Part shown: positions 31,274 through 44,144 of the stretch, piece by piece
Layout: each line of letters starts with the position of its first letter
Numbering within the stretch: the stretch's first letter is position 1
Assembly (NCBI GenBank): GCA_014155875.1
Contig: JACEFZ010027761.1
Location: 174,001-238,000, forward strand
DNA: 64,000 nucleotides
From: Cepaea nemoralis
Lineage: Eukaryota; Mollusca; Gastropoda; Stylommatophora; Helicidae
Reading direction: 5' to 3'
Notes under the pieces: generated by a model
Databases searched by the model: none
The model's input: only the letters and a program-made list of their open reading frames with translations
What the model was told of the DNA's origin: nothing
Translations under genes and position numbers: made by a program

Positions 31274-33590
31274 GTAGGTAAATTTAGTTATACCTAGAAC
31301 TCCAAATAGTCCCCAGGTAGGTAATTGTGGCTATACCTAGAACTCTAAATAGTCCCCAGTAAGGTACTTGTGGTTATACCTAGAAATCTAAATACTCCCC
31401 AGGTAGGTAATTGTAGTTATACCTAGAACTCTTATAGTTCCTAGATATGTAATAGTGGTTATACCTAGAACTCCAAATAGTCCTCAGGTAGGTAGTTGTG
31501 GCTATACCTAGAACTCTAAATAGTCACCAGGTAGGTACTTGTGGTTATACCTAGAACTCTAAATAGTCCCCAGGTAGGTAATTGTGGCTATACCTAGAAC
31601 TCTAAATAGTCCCCAGGTAGGTAATTGTGGTTATACCTAGAACTTCAAACAGTCCCCAGGTAGGTAATTGTAGCTATACCTAGAACTCTAAATAGTCCCC
31701 AGGTAGGTAATTGTGGCTATGCCTAGAATTCTAAATAGTCCCCAGGTAGGTAATTGTGGTTATACCTAGAACTTCAAACAGTTGATGCTTGATGGTTCCG
31801 TCGCCCTGCTACTGAGTGAGTGCGTGGCGCGACACTGTGAGCTGTTGAGTTTCGTGTGAAGTGCTTTTGAATCTGCCCGAGGTTTTTTGGAATGTGACTG
31901 CATGTTCGGAGTGATGGCAGATGGCTATGTCCCAGAGTTGACCGGTTTTTGCCTTATGCAGAAATGCGTGGCTGCTGAGCTTCTGGTTGACTGCCACTGC
32001 CATCGACGATGAACTGTATTTCGTGGACTGTGTGGGTGAACATCTAGGAAACATCCAGATGGGAAAATGGCTGCAGATTCCATCAGAAATGAACTGGGTG
32101 TTTTGTGGGGGACTATTGTGTTGACATTCTGGCGGCGGCATTATGCACAGTGCATCTGTGCGGGCTGTTGTTTGTTGAGACTCCTGTCTTTTCCACTTTT
32201 CACATTGGGCAGTGGGGAGCGTTTTGTATGATATTCACTGGCACAGGAACGGAGCATAATGGGGATGACCCGTTGCTGTGAAGTTGGAACTGCGACTAAC
32301 TAACTAACTAACTTAAAACAGTCCCCAGGTAGGTAATATTGTAGCTATACCTAGAACTCTAAATAGTCCCCAGGTAAGTAATTGTGGTTATACCTAGAAC
32401 TCTAAATAGTCCCCAGTTAGGTAATTGTGGTTATACCTAGAACTCTAAATAGTCCCCAGGTAGGTAATTGTCACTATACCTAGAACTCTTAATTAGCCCC
32501 AGGTAGGTAATTGTGGTTATACCTAGAACTTCACACAGTCCTCAGGTAGGTGATTGTAGCTATACCTAGAACTCTAAATAGTCCCCAGGTAGTTAATTGT
32601 GGCTATACCTAGAACTCTAAATAAGTCCCCAGGTAGGTAGTTGTGGTTATACCTAGAACTTCAAACAGTCCCCAGGTAGGTAATTGTAGCTATACCTAGA
32701 ACTCTAATAGTCCCCAGGTAGGTAATTGTGGCTATACCTAGAACTCTGAATAGTCCCCAGGTAGGTAATTGTGGCTATATCTAGAACTCTAAATAGTCCT
32801 CAGGTAGGTAATTGTGGCTATACCTAGAACTCTAAATAGTCACCAGGTAGGTAATTGTGGTTATACCTAGAACTCTAAATAGTCACCAGGTAGGTAATTG
32901 TGGTTATACCTAGAACTCTAAATAGTCCCCAGGTAGGTAATTGTGGTTATACCTAGAACTCTAAATAGTCACCAGGTAGGTAATTGTGGTTATACCTAGA
33001 ACTCTAAATAGTCCCCAGGTAGGTAATTGTGGCTATACCTAGAACTCTAAATAGTCCCCAGGTAGGTAATTGTGGTTATACCTAGAACTTTAAATACTCC
33101 CCAAGGTAGATAATTGTGGTTATACCTAGAAGCTCTAATAGTTCCCAGGTAGGTAATTGTAGTTATACCTAGAACTCTAAATAGTCCCCAGGTAGGTAAT
33201 TGTGGTTATACCTAGAACTCTAATAGTCCCCAGGTAGGTAATTGTGGTTATACCTAGAACTTTAAATACTCCCCAAGTAGATAATTGTGGTTATACATAG
33301 AGCTCTAATAGTTCACAGTTAGGTAATTGTGGTTATACCTAGAACTCTAAATAGTCCCCAGGTAGGTAATTGTGGTTATACCTAGAACTCTAATAGTCCC
33401 CAGGTAGGTAATTGTGGTTATACCTAGAACTTTAAATACTCCCTAAGTAGATAATTGTGGTTATGCCTAGAGCTCTAATAGTTCACAGTTAGGTAATTGT
33501 GGTTATACCTAGAACTCTAAATAGTCCCCAGGTAGGTAATTTTGATTTTACCTAGATCTTCAGATAGTCCCCAGGTAGGTAATTTTTGTT
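31274..33590 (+). repeat. 43-bp array copying the exon 12 end and donor
   Basis: The unit is GTTATACCTAGAACTCTAAA, TAGTCCCCAG and GTAGGTAATTGTG. The first 30 nt equal the last 30 nt of exon 12 apart from a substitution or two; the rest starts with the donor. About 12 units lie before and 30 after the insertion 31783-32309. Confidence 0.95.
31783..32309 (+). mobile_element. Retroelement inserted in the exon 12 array, (CTAA)n tail
   Basis: It is flanked by AACTTCAAACAGT (31770-31782) and AACTTAAAACAGT (32310-32322). It ends GAAGTTGGAACTGCG plus ACTAACTAAC. The 3' end loosely resembles RNase H LINE tails (CGGAGCATAATGGGGATGAC). No coding domain recognised. Confidence 0.7.
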
Positions 33591-33654
33591 TTAATGTTTC
33601 CTTTTATGCAGATAATATTGGGCAATTGTCATTGAATTTCTCAAGTTTGAAGAG

Positions 33655-34335
33655 GAATGGACGAACGAATGAATGAACAAACTTTATTTTCAAAGGGTTA
33701 AAAATTGGGCATACAGGCCCATCTAACATTCTGCCGTTCTTATCTCTCTCTTTCATTCATTATTCCATTCATACACCACTGATAAAGCTAATCAAGAACA
33801 ACAAAAACAACAATATCAATATATGCATTATAAAGGCATGGAAAATGTGCAAAAATCATTACTTTATGACACAACTAATATTAGTTTTTGATGTGGTAAT
33901 TGTTATTAGCTAGTCTCCCTGGCCTAGGGGTTAACGACTTTCTCCTTAATCCCATTTATCCACGTGAGCAAACGCAGCTGCGCGAGAATCTGTAGCAGTT
34001 CTCGCCGCACCCGTTACTTACGGGATATGTGAGCCGGCCACCCAGAAAGCAATGGCAAACTACTGAGCGTAATCTTGCCAAAAAATCAACAACAGCGGTA
34101 AAATGCTAGTGTTGACAGCGATGTCCTGTAATAGGATATGAGAAAAAAAAAATTATTAGCTATGGGAGATGTAATGTACTACCTGTAGGAGGCTGACTGT
34201 TATACAAGGGGTTTATTATTATTAAGGGGAAGGTATTCTGTACTGAGATAGTTCTAGAATATTTTGTGATTATGTGTATCAGGATTGGTAATGTCTTTGT
34301 CTTCTTATGGAAGATTGTTCCGGTGCAAATATTGA
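33655..34335 (-). mobile_element. CR1/L2-like LINE 3' end interrupted by SINE family 2
   Basis: The left part has GAACAAACTTTATTTTCAAA and GGGCATACAGGCCCATCTAA. The right part (34153-34335) has GGAAGGTATTCTGTACTGAG and GTCTTCTTATGGAAGATTGT. The SINE at 33912-34152 splits them. Confidence 0.75.
33912..34152 (+). mobile_element. SINE family 2, best copy
   Basis: The head AGTCTCCCTGGCCTAGGGGT has an A-box-like run. The body has GATATGTGAGCCGGCCACCC and AATCAACAACAGCGGTAAAA, then poly(A). The target duplication TTATTAGCT is at 33903-33911 and 34153-34161. Partial copies: 45371-45600, 46320-46565, 59092-59195. Confidence 0.85.
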
Positions 34336-35063
<728 letters not shown>

Positions 35064-35381
35064 TACACACACACATATACGCCCGCACACTAACACAGTG
35101 CATGAGTCTTGTGTTATATGTAAATGGTGTGAAGCCTCACTGTCCAGGCATCTTATATGCAATGTCATGTTGACAGTGCATCATGTTGTATTAAATTGTG
35201 AACACATTGTAGTTTCCAACTGAATGTTGCTGTTGTTTATGCTTGCTGGTGTGCGAAAATGTCATCATGATGTTCCTATTTGGAATGTGCAAATTAAGTG
35301 TTGTTAGTAAAAGAAAGTGTAACAACCTTGACATAATTTTTTTCCTGTTTTGAGTAATCATTTTATTAATTTATTTTTCAG

Positions 35382-36355
35382 GTTCTCATTGCTCATTTGG
35401 GAGAAATATTTATTGATAACTCAGGCATGCAGAATATCCCTTGTGAATCTGGCAGGGGTCATTTTAAAGGTCAAAATCAAGACCTGATTAACCTGTCCTT
35501 GACCAACATGAACTTGTACTCTCTACATCTAGGTCAGCAGACGTCAGTGACCACACTTGGTCTGAACAGCTCCAAATTACCAGAGCTGACCCACAAATTT
35601 GGCTTGCCTATTTTATATGACACTTCTGTGGCTCTGGCCATTGGGAAACGAGAGCTAGATTTTCCGTTTGTTAACAGAAATGTTTCCCCTTCATTTGAAG
35701 GCATGATGGAATTTGACAGAACCTCACCCCATAAGAGTAAATCAGACCACGATGAAAATGATGCTGATCACCACCAATGGCAGATTTCATCCTTGTTGGA
35801 TATCAAGGCTAAAATCTCTTCTCCTCTGAAGCTGAGCTTGTCTAAAGAAGTTTATGAACAAATCCTCCAGACTGTGGACAATCTCACATACGATAGAGAA
35901 TCATTTCAGCAGTTCCCACACAAACCACACCACATGGCCACACGCACCTCAAGTGCACCATCAAGCACAGATGCATCTAGAACCAGCTCAAACTTAACAG
36001 CTCATATTGACAAGGAGTTTCTGATTGGCCAACCCAGTTCTCCACATGGAAATCAGAACATTCATGGATCTTTTGATCAAGATTTGCAACAGGGTGGAGA
36101 TAGTTTCCTGGCCAAGCATGTGGAGTTTGATGTGCCTTTGTTTGAGGTGGAGCTCCGTGGGGACTTTGGGGAGAAAGAGCAGGGTTTGGTGGATCTAAAA
36201 CTCTATGACTTTTCTATGAGATATGAAAAGAATGATAGAGTTAACACACGTATTAACCTTCATTTGAAGTCACTTCAAATGGATGATCTCCTTGAGCCTG
36301 CAGACTCCAAACACAGGCAGATCATCATGTCTAGACCATCCCGGTCAAGAGATAG
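35382..36355 (+). CDS. VPS13D: VPS13D window exon 13, longest exon (974 nt)
   Basis: The acceptor is ATTTTTCAG. It starts VLIAHLGEIFIDNSG (human LLVGHLGQIFIQNF). It includes LINLSLTNMNLYSLHLGQQT, then IKAKISSPLKLSLSKEVYEQ and ILQTVDNLTYD, against human HVYEQVLQTLDNLVY. A Ser/Thr-rich loop follows, then VPLFEVELRGDFGEKEQGLV and SLQMDDLLEPADSKHRQIIM, matching human SLLMEDLLEKNPDSKYKNLM. The donor is GTAAGT at 36356; a 36-bp satellite starts about 50 bp downstream. Confidence 0.97.
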
Positions 36356-36404
36356 GTAAGTGATTGGACTGAAAGTTTTTTGACTTTTCCATTTATACAT
36401 GATC

Positions 36405-38165
36405 ATAATTCTGAAGTATTCCTTTCATTTATACAGTATGAGAATTGTGGAATATTCCTTCCATTTATACACGATGATAATTCTGGAGTATTCCTTTCAT
36501 TTATACACAATGAGAATTCTGGAGTATTCCTTCCATTTATACAAGATGGTAATTCTGGAGTATTCCTTCCAATTATACATGATGAGAATTCTAGAGTATT
36601 CCTTCTATTTATACATGAAGAGAAATTTTGGAATATTCCTTCTATTTATACAAGATGAGAATTCTGGAATATTCCTTCTGTTTATACACGATGAGAATTC
36701 TGGAGTATTCCTTCCAATTATACATGATGAGAATTCTGGAATATTCCTTCCAATTATACATGATGAGAATTCTGGAGTATTCCTTCCAGTTATACATGAT
36801 GAGAATTCTGGAGTATTCCTTCTTTTTATACACAAAGAGAATTCTAGAGTATTCCTTCCAATTATACATGATGAGAATTCTGGAGTATTCCTTCCAATTA
36901 TACATGATGAGAATTCTGGAGTATTCCTTCCAATTATACATGATGAGAATTCTGGAGTATTCCTTCCAATTATACATTATGAGAATTCTGGAATATTCCT
37001 TCCAATTATACATGATGAGAATTCTGGAATATTCCTTCCAATTATACATGATGAGAATTCTGGAGTATTCCTTCCAATTATACATGATGAGAATTCTGGA
37101 GTATTCCTTCCAATTATACATGATGAGAATTCTAGAGTATTCCTTCCAATTATACATGATGAGAATTCTGGAGTATTCCTTCCAATTATACATGATGAGA
37201 ATTCTGGAGTATTCCTTCCAATTATACATTATGAGAATTCTGGAATATTCATTCCAATTATACATGATGAGAATTCTGGAATATTCCTTCCAATTATACA
37301 TGATGAGAATTCTGGAGTATTCCTTCTTTTTATACACAAAGAGAATTCTAGAGTATTCCTTCCAATTATACATGATGAGAATTCTGGAGTATTCCTTCCA
37401 ATTATACATGATGAGAATTCTGGAGTATTCCTTCCAATTATACATTATGAGAATTCTGGAATATTCCTTCCAATTATACATGATGAGAATTCTGGAATAT
37501 TCCTTCCAATTATACATGATGAGAATTCTGGAGTATTCCTTCCAATTATACATGATGAGAATTCTGGAGTATTCCTTCCAATTATACATGATGAGAATTC
37601 TGGAGTATTCCTTCCAATTATACATGATGAGAATTCTGGAGTATTCCTTCCAATTATACATTATGAGAATTCTGGAATATTCCTTCCAATTATACATGAT
37701 GAGAATTCTGGAATATTCCTTCCAATTATACATGATGAGAATTCTGGAGTATTCCTTCTTTTTATACACAAAGAGAATTCTAGAGTATTCCTTCCAATTA
37801 TACATGATGAGAATTCTAGAGTATTCCTTCCAATTATACATGATGAGAATTCTGGAGTATTCCTTCCAATTATACATGATGAGAATTCTGGAGTATTCCT
37901 TCCAATTATACATTATGAGAATTCTGGAATATTCCTTCTATTTATACACAAAGAGAATTCTGGAGTATTCCTTCTATTTATACACGATGAGAATTCTGGA
38001 GTATTCCTTCCAATTATACATTATGAGAATTCTGGAATATTTCTTCCAATTATACATGAAGAGAATTCTAGAGTATTCCTTCTATTTATACACGAAGAGA
38101 ATTCTGGAGTATTCCTTCCAATTATATATGATGAGAATTCTGGAGTATTCCATCACATTATAACC
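36405..38165. repeat. 36-bp satellite with an EcoRI site in nearly every unit
   Basis: About 48 units of ATGATGAGAATTCTGGAGTA plus TTCCTTCCAATTATAC. Because 36 is divisible by 3 and the unit lacks stops, three frames stay open over the array. Variant units (ACACAAAGAGAATTCTAGA; ACATTATGAGAATT) recur at spacings that are multiples of 36, showing higher-order copying. Confidence 0.97.
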
Positions 38166-38214
38166 TTAATCTTTAATAGCAGTTTCTGGCTGTCAGGATA
38201 GGTAAGTACCCTAC

Positions 38215-38775
38215 TCATCTATTGGTGTTTGTCCATCAAGAATGATGATAACCATTCATTTCATCCATTGGGGTTACAAGTTTGGAACCGTGACTTCTAA
38301 GATAGCTGGTAAGGCCTATTTTGACTTGAAATGTTCTTTGATAATGTGGGCAAAGAATGCTTGACGTTTAAGGAGGAGGTTCTCCTGCAGTGGTTTTTCT
38401 GTCCAGCCTTGTTTTCGTAGCTGTTGCAGTTCTGTTTACTTCACAAGTGACTATACTCTTGCGTAATGATGTACGCCATGAATTTCGGTCTTTGGCAGCA
38501 GTCTCCCAAGTGTTGTGATGAATTCCAAAGGCTTTTAGTGAGATCTTCAGAATGACTTTAAAGCATTTCCCCTGACTGCCTTGGGAGCGTTTAACACAAT
38601 GCAGCTCGCCATAAAAAAATTTGTTTAAGGCGCCTGTGATCTGGCATGCGAGTCAGGTGACCAGCCCAGCGAATCTGATTCTTGATTAGTAGAGTGTGGA
38701 TACTGGGCATGGACGCTCTTTCTAGGACTTCAGTGCCTGTTCATCTAAGGTACAGAGTTAATCCCTTGGACACTC
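38215..38775 (-). mobile_element. LINE C-terminal remnant, minus strand
   Basis: The reverse complement reads IKNQIRWAGHLTRMPDHR, the post-RT 'WxGHxxRM' motif. Further on is a decayed finger region ending KIGLTSYLRSHG in one frame. It is related to the C-terminus of the 13258-17334 LINE. Confidence 0.65.
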
Positions 38776-39012
38776 AGCCCCCTGAACTGCGTGTAACATA
38801 CTTTTGTGCACTGCCCATTCTTGTGCACTGGGAGGTGCAGTTAGGAGTGTCCATTAATTTTCCCCCTGTCACTAACTTAGGCATTTTTCTAATGTTCATG
38901 TTCATTTATCAAACTTAGAGTATATAATTAATTAAGTTACCATTGTTTTTTCCATTAAACAATTTACGGAGTTCTTCGGCAATCGACCATAATAATATTT
39001 TTATCTCATCAG

Positions 39013-39129
39013 TTTGCAGAGGTTACACAGCCAGCCTAAAGCTTTGATCTCAAAGTCATGCCCCGACAGCACAATCATTGCCCCCGTGCCTCGGATGCCT
39101 CCATCTTTACCAGTCAGTTTTATTGATAG
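39013..39129 (+). CDS. VPS13D: VPS13D window exon 14
   Basis: The acceptor is TCTCATCAG and the donor GTAAGT at 39130. It reads LQRLHSQPKALISKSCPDST, then MPPSLPVSFID, aligning with the human disordered stretch LSQSCPSVSN and DMPRSLPSHM. The phase fits exons 13 and 15. A (TC)n tract follows in the intron. Confidence 0.88.
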
Positions 39130-39362
39130 GTAAGTTTAAACAATTGGAGCACAGAAGGCTCTACATAGTCTCGCATCATGGTATAAAAAGATGTCAGCAT
39201 ATGAATTAATATGTAGTGTTGGAGAGCAGGAGTTGTGGAGAGGTGTGATTGCTCACACCAGCTGACAGGGCACTTGAAGAAGTTAAGTCTTGCCTTACCA
39301 TGTCGTCTTCGTCTTGTTTATTCACTTGTGAATTGAGGACAACTGCGTAGGTTTTTTTCCTG

Positions 39363-39580
<218 letters not shown>

Positions 39581-39960
39581 GAATTTATTTATTTTTTCTT
39601 CTGTCCTTTGTTGTATTTGAGGACTTCTTAAGATTCCTCAAATAGCCTTGTGTGGATGTTTGTCTATGCAGGTAAATGATTAGTCTACAATTGACGAATC
39701 ATACTGCATTCCTGTGGTTGATTCTTCGTGTCACCATGTGACAGGACCAATATGGGTGGCATGATTAGTTATATAATAATACAAAACCACTAATTTTTGG
39801 GGATCAACAAATAGACATATATAATCAGAATTTATATTTAAGAAAATGTGGATGACTGCAGCTTCGAAACTGAACAGCTGAATAATTTTATTTCTAAATA
39901 TAAATGACCTTATACAGTTGCCCATGCTGTATGATTGCCAGATTTCTTGCTTTCTTACAG

Positions 39961-40035
39961 TGGAAGGTCTAACCAGTACCAGAGTCAGCAGCACAAAACT
40001 GCCCCAGGAAGCCAGCGAAGACGACAGTCTGAAAG
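39961..40035 (+). CDS. VPS13D: VPS13D window exon 15, small basic linker exon
   Basis: This 75-nt exon has acceptor TTTCTTACAG and donor GTGGGT at 40036. It reads GRSNQYQSQQHKTAPGSQRR, rich in Gln, Arg and Ser, at the place of human LYQRPTSASRKKQKEVQ. Support comes from splice sites and phase rather than strong identity. Confidence 0.78.
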
Positions 40036-40790
40036 GTGGGTCTGCTGAAAGGTTTGCTCTAAGTTCTCTGAGATACAGAACTCTTACCATGGTTAGCTAA
40101 TGGTGACGCTCTATAGCTTCAGAAGTTCCTGCAGTAGTTGATTTCTGTTTCCTTCTGAAAGGTTTGCTCTAAGTTCTCTCAGAGATACAGTTTGCTGATG
40201 GTAACGGTAGCTTCAGAAGTTCCTGGAATAGTTGACTCCTATTTCTTCTGAAAGGTTTGCTCTAAGTTCTCTCAGCAGAGATACAGAACTCTCACCATTG
40301 TTTGCTGATGGTAACGGTAGCTTCAGAAGTTCCTGCAATAGTTGACTCCTGTTTCTTCTGAAAGGTTTGCTCTTAGTTCTCTGAGATACAGAACTCTTAC
40401 TATGGTTTGCTAATAGTGATGCTATATAGCTTCAGAAGTTCTGTAGTAGTCGACTCCTGTTTCTTCTGAAAGGTTTGCTCTAAGTTCTCTCAGAGATACA
40501 GAACTCTCACCATGGTTTCCTGATGGTAACGGTAGCTTCAGAAGTTCCTGGAATAATTGACTCCTATTTCTTCTGAAAGGTTTGCTCTTAAGTTCTCTCA
40601 GAGATACAGAACTCCACCATGGTTTGCTGATGGTGACGGTAGCTTCAGAAGTTCCTGGAATAATTGACTCCTATTTCTTCTGAAAGGTTTGCTCTTAAGT
40701 TCTCTCAGAGATACAGAACTCCACCATGGTTTGCTGATGGTGACGGTAGCTTCAGAAGTTCCTGCAATAGTTGACTTCTGTTTTTCCTCC
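40036..40790 (+). repeat. About 105-bp array starting at the exon 15 donor
   Basis: Seven units begin CTGAAAGGTTTGCTCTAAGT, echoing the exon end TCTGAAAG plus GT. They continue CAGAGATACAGAACTC and AGCTTCAGAAGTTCCTG. Only about 10 bp is exon-like. Confidence 0.85.
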
Positions 40791-41296
40791 TTCCTTGTTC
40801 CTCTTCCTAGTAGAGTGCATGTGACCTAGATATGTGCTTAAAGGTCAGTGTGTCCCACCTGGCTTACATTTTTGTAAATAGATTCTCTCTAGACAGATTT
40901 CATCCAAGCTAACATCTAGGGGCAGTGGTCTTATGGCCTACTCTGTGTGATTTCTGACTGCTGTCGGGTTTTTTAATGTTCACAACTTGCATGTGAGGCT
41001 TCCTGTGTCTTGGCTGTAACCGAGGCCTCTGGATTATATCTCACCAACCAGGAGATCTTGGGCATATGTGATATTAGATACCATTGGTTCTTGGGAAAAT
41101 GTCCAGTCTTGTGGCAAAATTGAACCCATCACCTTCTGAGGCTGAAGTTGACGAATTGAATGCAGAATATGGTACCAATGACATGTTGTTGGGCATGCTA
41201 GTGGGCCGCTTTACATATTTTTGTTACTGTTTGTTAACTGTGAAGTAAATATTACTGTTGTGGGATGAATATGTCATTATTGGTTGCTGTCTCCAG
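40791..41296. other. Intron 15 remainder, nothing recognised
   Basis: No gene or repeat identified. Confidence 0.5.
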
Positions 41297-41444
41297 CCCA
41301 GGAGAATGTCCATACACACCCCCACCAAGTCCCATGGCCAGAGACTTTAATGTGAAGCAGCAGAGACGTTCTGATGACCTGGTTCATATTGACATTACTC
41401 TTGTGGACAAGAAGCGGCCAGAGTATGTGGCCAAGTACAACAAG
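41297..41444 (+). CDS. VPS13D: VPS13D window exon 16
   Basis: The acceptor is GTCTCCAG and the donor is the weak GTATAG at 41445. It reads CPYTPPPSPMARDFN, then SDDLVHIDITLVDKKRPEYV and AKYNK, against human YPLTPPPSPTVDE and DDSLVHINIFLVDKKHPEF. The last 24 nt and the donor are repeated tandemly about 17 times downstream. Confidence 0.96.
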
Positions 41445-42384
41445 GTATAGCAGTTATGTATAGTTTCTGTGTTGTGACAGAGTATGTGGCCAAGTACAAC
41501 AAGGTATAGTAGTTATGTATAGTTTCTGTGTGTGTTGTGTCAGAGTATGTGGCCAAGTACAACAAGGTATAGTAGTTATGTATAGTTTCTCTGTGTGTTG
41601 TGTCAGAGTATGTGGCCAAGTACAACAAGGTATAGCGGTTATGTATAGTTTCTGTGTTGTGTCAGAGTATGTGGCCAAGTATAGCAATTATGTAAAGTTT
41701 GTGTGTATGTTTTGCATCAGAATATGTGACCAAGTATAACAATTATATATAGTTTGTCTGTGTGTTGCATCAGAATATGTGACGAAGTATTACATTTATA
41801 TAGGGTTTGTGTGTGTATTGCAGCAGAATATGTGACCAAGTATAACAATTATATATAGTTTGTCTGTGTTTTGCATCAGAATATGTGACGAAGTATTACA
41901 TTTATATAGGGTTTGTGTGTGTGTATTGCAGCAGAATATGTGACCAAGTATAATAATTATATATAGTTTGTCTGTGTTTTGCATCAGAATATGTGACGAA
42001 GTATTACATTTATATAGGGTTTGTGTGTGTATTGCAGCAGAATATGTGACCAAGTATAACAATTATATATAGTTTGTCTGTGTTTTGCATCAGAATATGT
42101 GACGAAGTATTACATTTATATAGGGTTTGTGTGTGTATTGCAGCAGAATATGTGACCAAGTATAACAATTATATATAGTTTGTCTGTGTTTTGCATCAGA
42201 ATATGTGACGAAGTATTACATTTATATAGGGTTTGTGTGTGTATTGCAGCAGAATATGTGACCAAGTATAACAATTATATATAGTTTGTCTGTGTTTTGC
42301 ATCAGAATATGTGACGAAGTATTACATTTATATAGGGTTTGTGTGTGTATTGCAGCAGAATATGTGACCAAGTATAACAAAGTA
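41445..42384 (+). repeat. 53-63-bp array copying the exon 16 end and donor
   Basis: Early units contain GAGTATGTGGCCAAGTACAA, CAAG and GTATAG, identical to the exon end and donor. Later units drift to AATATGTGACCAAGTATAAC and form 106-bp dimers. About 17 units; a last one lies at 43365-43400 beyond the inserted transposon. Confidence 0.93.
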
Positions 42385-43183
42385 CAGCTAGTGCTCGACT
42401 TACGACCACGATCGGTTCCGATAGACCGGTCGTAACATGATTTGGTCGTAAGTTGAGTACGCTATGTGTACAGTAATGTGAAGTGATGTTATAAAAATAT
42501 TTAAGTTAAATTATAAATTTCTTTTATTGTTATAAATCATAATTTTCCATGTTCATTTTGTGCCATTTGTATCATCTCTACACCATTTTGTTTCTTATTT
42601 TTACATCGTCAGGTTTAAGAAAAACACTGTACTTACTGTACATGTACAACTGGATCAATATTTGCAAAACATACAAAATACAGGTGTGGAAAATACTATA
42701 GGAAACATTTTCCCAATCGCAAAACACATCAAATTGTCATTAACATCAAAATATATAAACATGTACGAAACATTTTATTGGCCACTGGTGCTTGGCTGCA
42801 GATCATTAATGTCATCATCTAAGGCAGCAGTTGGGGGTACCGGTTTTTTCATAAATATGGTGAGCTTTGTCTGAATTGTATGTTTCTTTTTTTCATCATA
42901 AATTTCACGATACGGACGAAACACATCGTGTGCCATCCGTTCAATCCTTGCAAATCGTTCGATGTTTGGGTCCATTGCTTCGAAATGTATAAGAACATTC
43001 AGTAAAGATAAACCTTCATAGCATCATGCCTCCCTTTCCTTAGTTAACGACCGCCGATGATTGCAGACAATGCCGTTCGACTGATAATTGAGGCAGAAAT
43101 AAATCTGAAATCTAATATGGCTAGTGATTGTGGTCAAGTCGAATGGTCGTAAGTTGCATAAGTCGTAAGTCCATCAATACCTG
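42385..43183. mobile_element. pogo/Tigger-like DNA transposon, internally deleted
   Basis: The 22-bp inverted termini CAGCTAGTGCTCGACTTACG and CAGGTATTGATGGACTTACG are flanked by TA (42383-42384, 43184-43185). A minus-strand frame (42775-42975) contains HTIQTKLTIFMKKP and ends DDDINDLQPSTSGQ, resembling the acidic, Ser-rich tail of Tigger transposases. The catalytic region is missing. Confidence 0.75.
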
Positions 43184-43214
43184 TATAGCAATTATGAATA
43201 GGTTTGTGGGTTCA

Positions 43215-43345
43215 TCTCAGAATTCTGTCAATCAGTTCACAAGTACAATTTTCATCACTGGAGCTACAGAGTTCATGCGTTGTACAATGCTTTTGCCAGG
43301 CCACCCTCTGGAAAGAGACCGAGCCATACGGGATAAAACTTGGTG
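43215..43345 (+). mobile_element. SINE family 1 fragment
   Basis: GGAGCTACAGAGTTCATGCG and CTTTTGCCAGGCCACCCTCT match the bodies at 2410-2480 and 52150-52220. Confidence 0.55.
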
Positions 43346-43499
43346 TAATAAAGTCATGTGTGCTGTGTTCGAGTATGTGACTAAGTATAGCAGTTATGAA
43401 TAGTTTGATCATAGCTAACAATCTCACACTATCACTTGGGTTTTGGATTAGGTCTGCAGTCTTGTCCTGATTTTTCTTTTTTTTTTTGGTCTTTTTATG

Positions 43500-44100
43500 T
43501 TCACTCACTTTGTACTTCAGTATAGCCCATACGCATGCTACTACCTCTATTAGTTGCCACTAGTGGAGAGTGCACTGGATTGATGCTCGTGTGTACGGGG
43601 GAATGAACAGGCTGATAGGCTAGCGGGGAATGCACCTCTTAGTGGTATCTTGCCTATGGACAAGGGGGAGGTGGTCGTGCGCTTGTGGAACCAGGTGGAG
43701 AAGGTGAAGGAACAGATTGAGAACCCATATGTGGAAAGAATGAGATTTGCGGGGGATCGGCACGGGTTCTGGAAGAATCTCAAAACTGAGAGGGAAGACC
43801 AGAGAACTCTTCGCTGGCTGTTGAACGAGGGGACTGAGCATGTATGGGAATGTCCTGAGTGCAGTGATGTTGGTTCTTAACTCAACTCAACTCGTGTGAG
43901 GGTTAGTTTCTCCTATTACCAGTGCCCCTCACCATCAGGCGAATCCACTCCGACTTCTGAGGTACTTGTAATTTACTTCCCCAAGTCAAGGATGAGAAGT
44001 CAACATTTTAGTCCAGCTGACCAGTGTAGGCACTGAACCCGCTACCTCCGCATCAGCACACCAGAAGTTTAAGAGCGAGCTGTCTTTCCCTTCGGCCATA
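43500..44100 (-). mobile_element. SINE family 4 copy split by an RNase H LINE tail
   Basis: The parts 43500-43555 and 43890-44100 match the uninterrupted copy at 48700-48965 (AGCCCATACGCATGCTACTA; GAGGTACTTGTAATTTACTT; GAACCCGCTACCTCCGCATC). The last string is a tRNA B-box-like motif on the minus strand. Confidence 0.7.
43556..43890 (+). mobile_element. RNase H LINE tail inside SINE family 4
   Basis: It encodes TLRWLLNEGTEHVWECPECS, then DVGS, and ends (AACTC)n. The same end occurs at 12480-12576. The upstream RNase H motif survives only as GNEQADRLAG-like coding near 43600. Confidence 0.75.
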
Positions 44101-44144
44101 CTGACTCTTTTCCTTGTTTTTTCTGGTCAATGTACATCTTGCAG

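Noticed and set aside
36399..38201. 600-, 511- and 423-codon open frames as a large repetitive protein gene
   Set aside because: They are frames through a 36-bp stop-free satellite on both strands, without splice or homology support.
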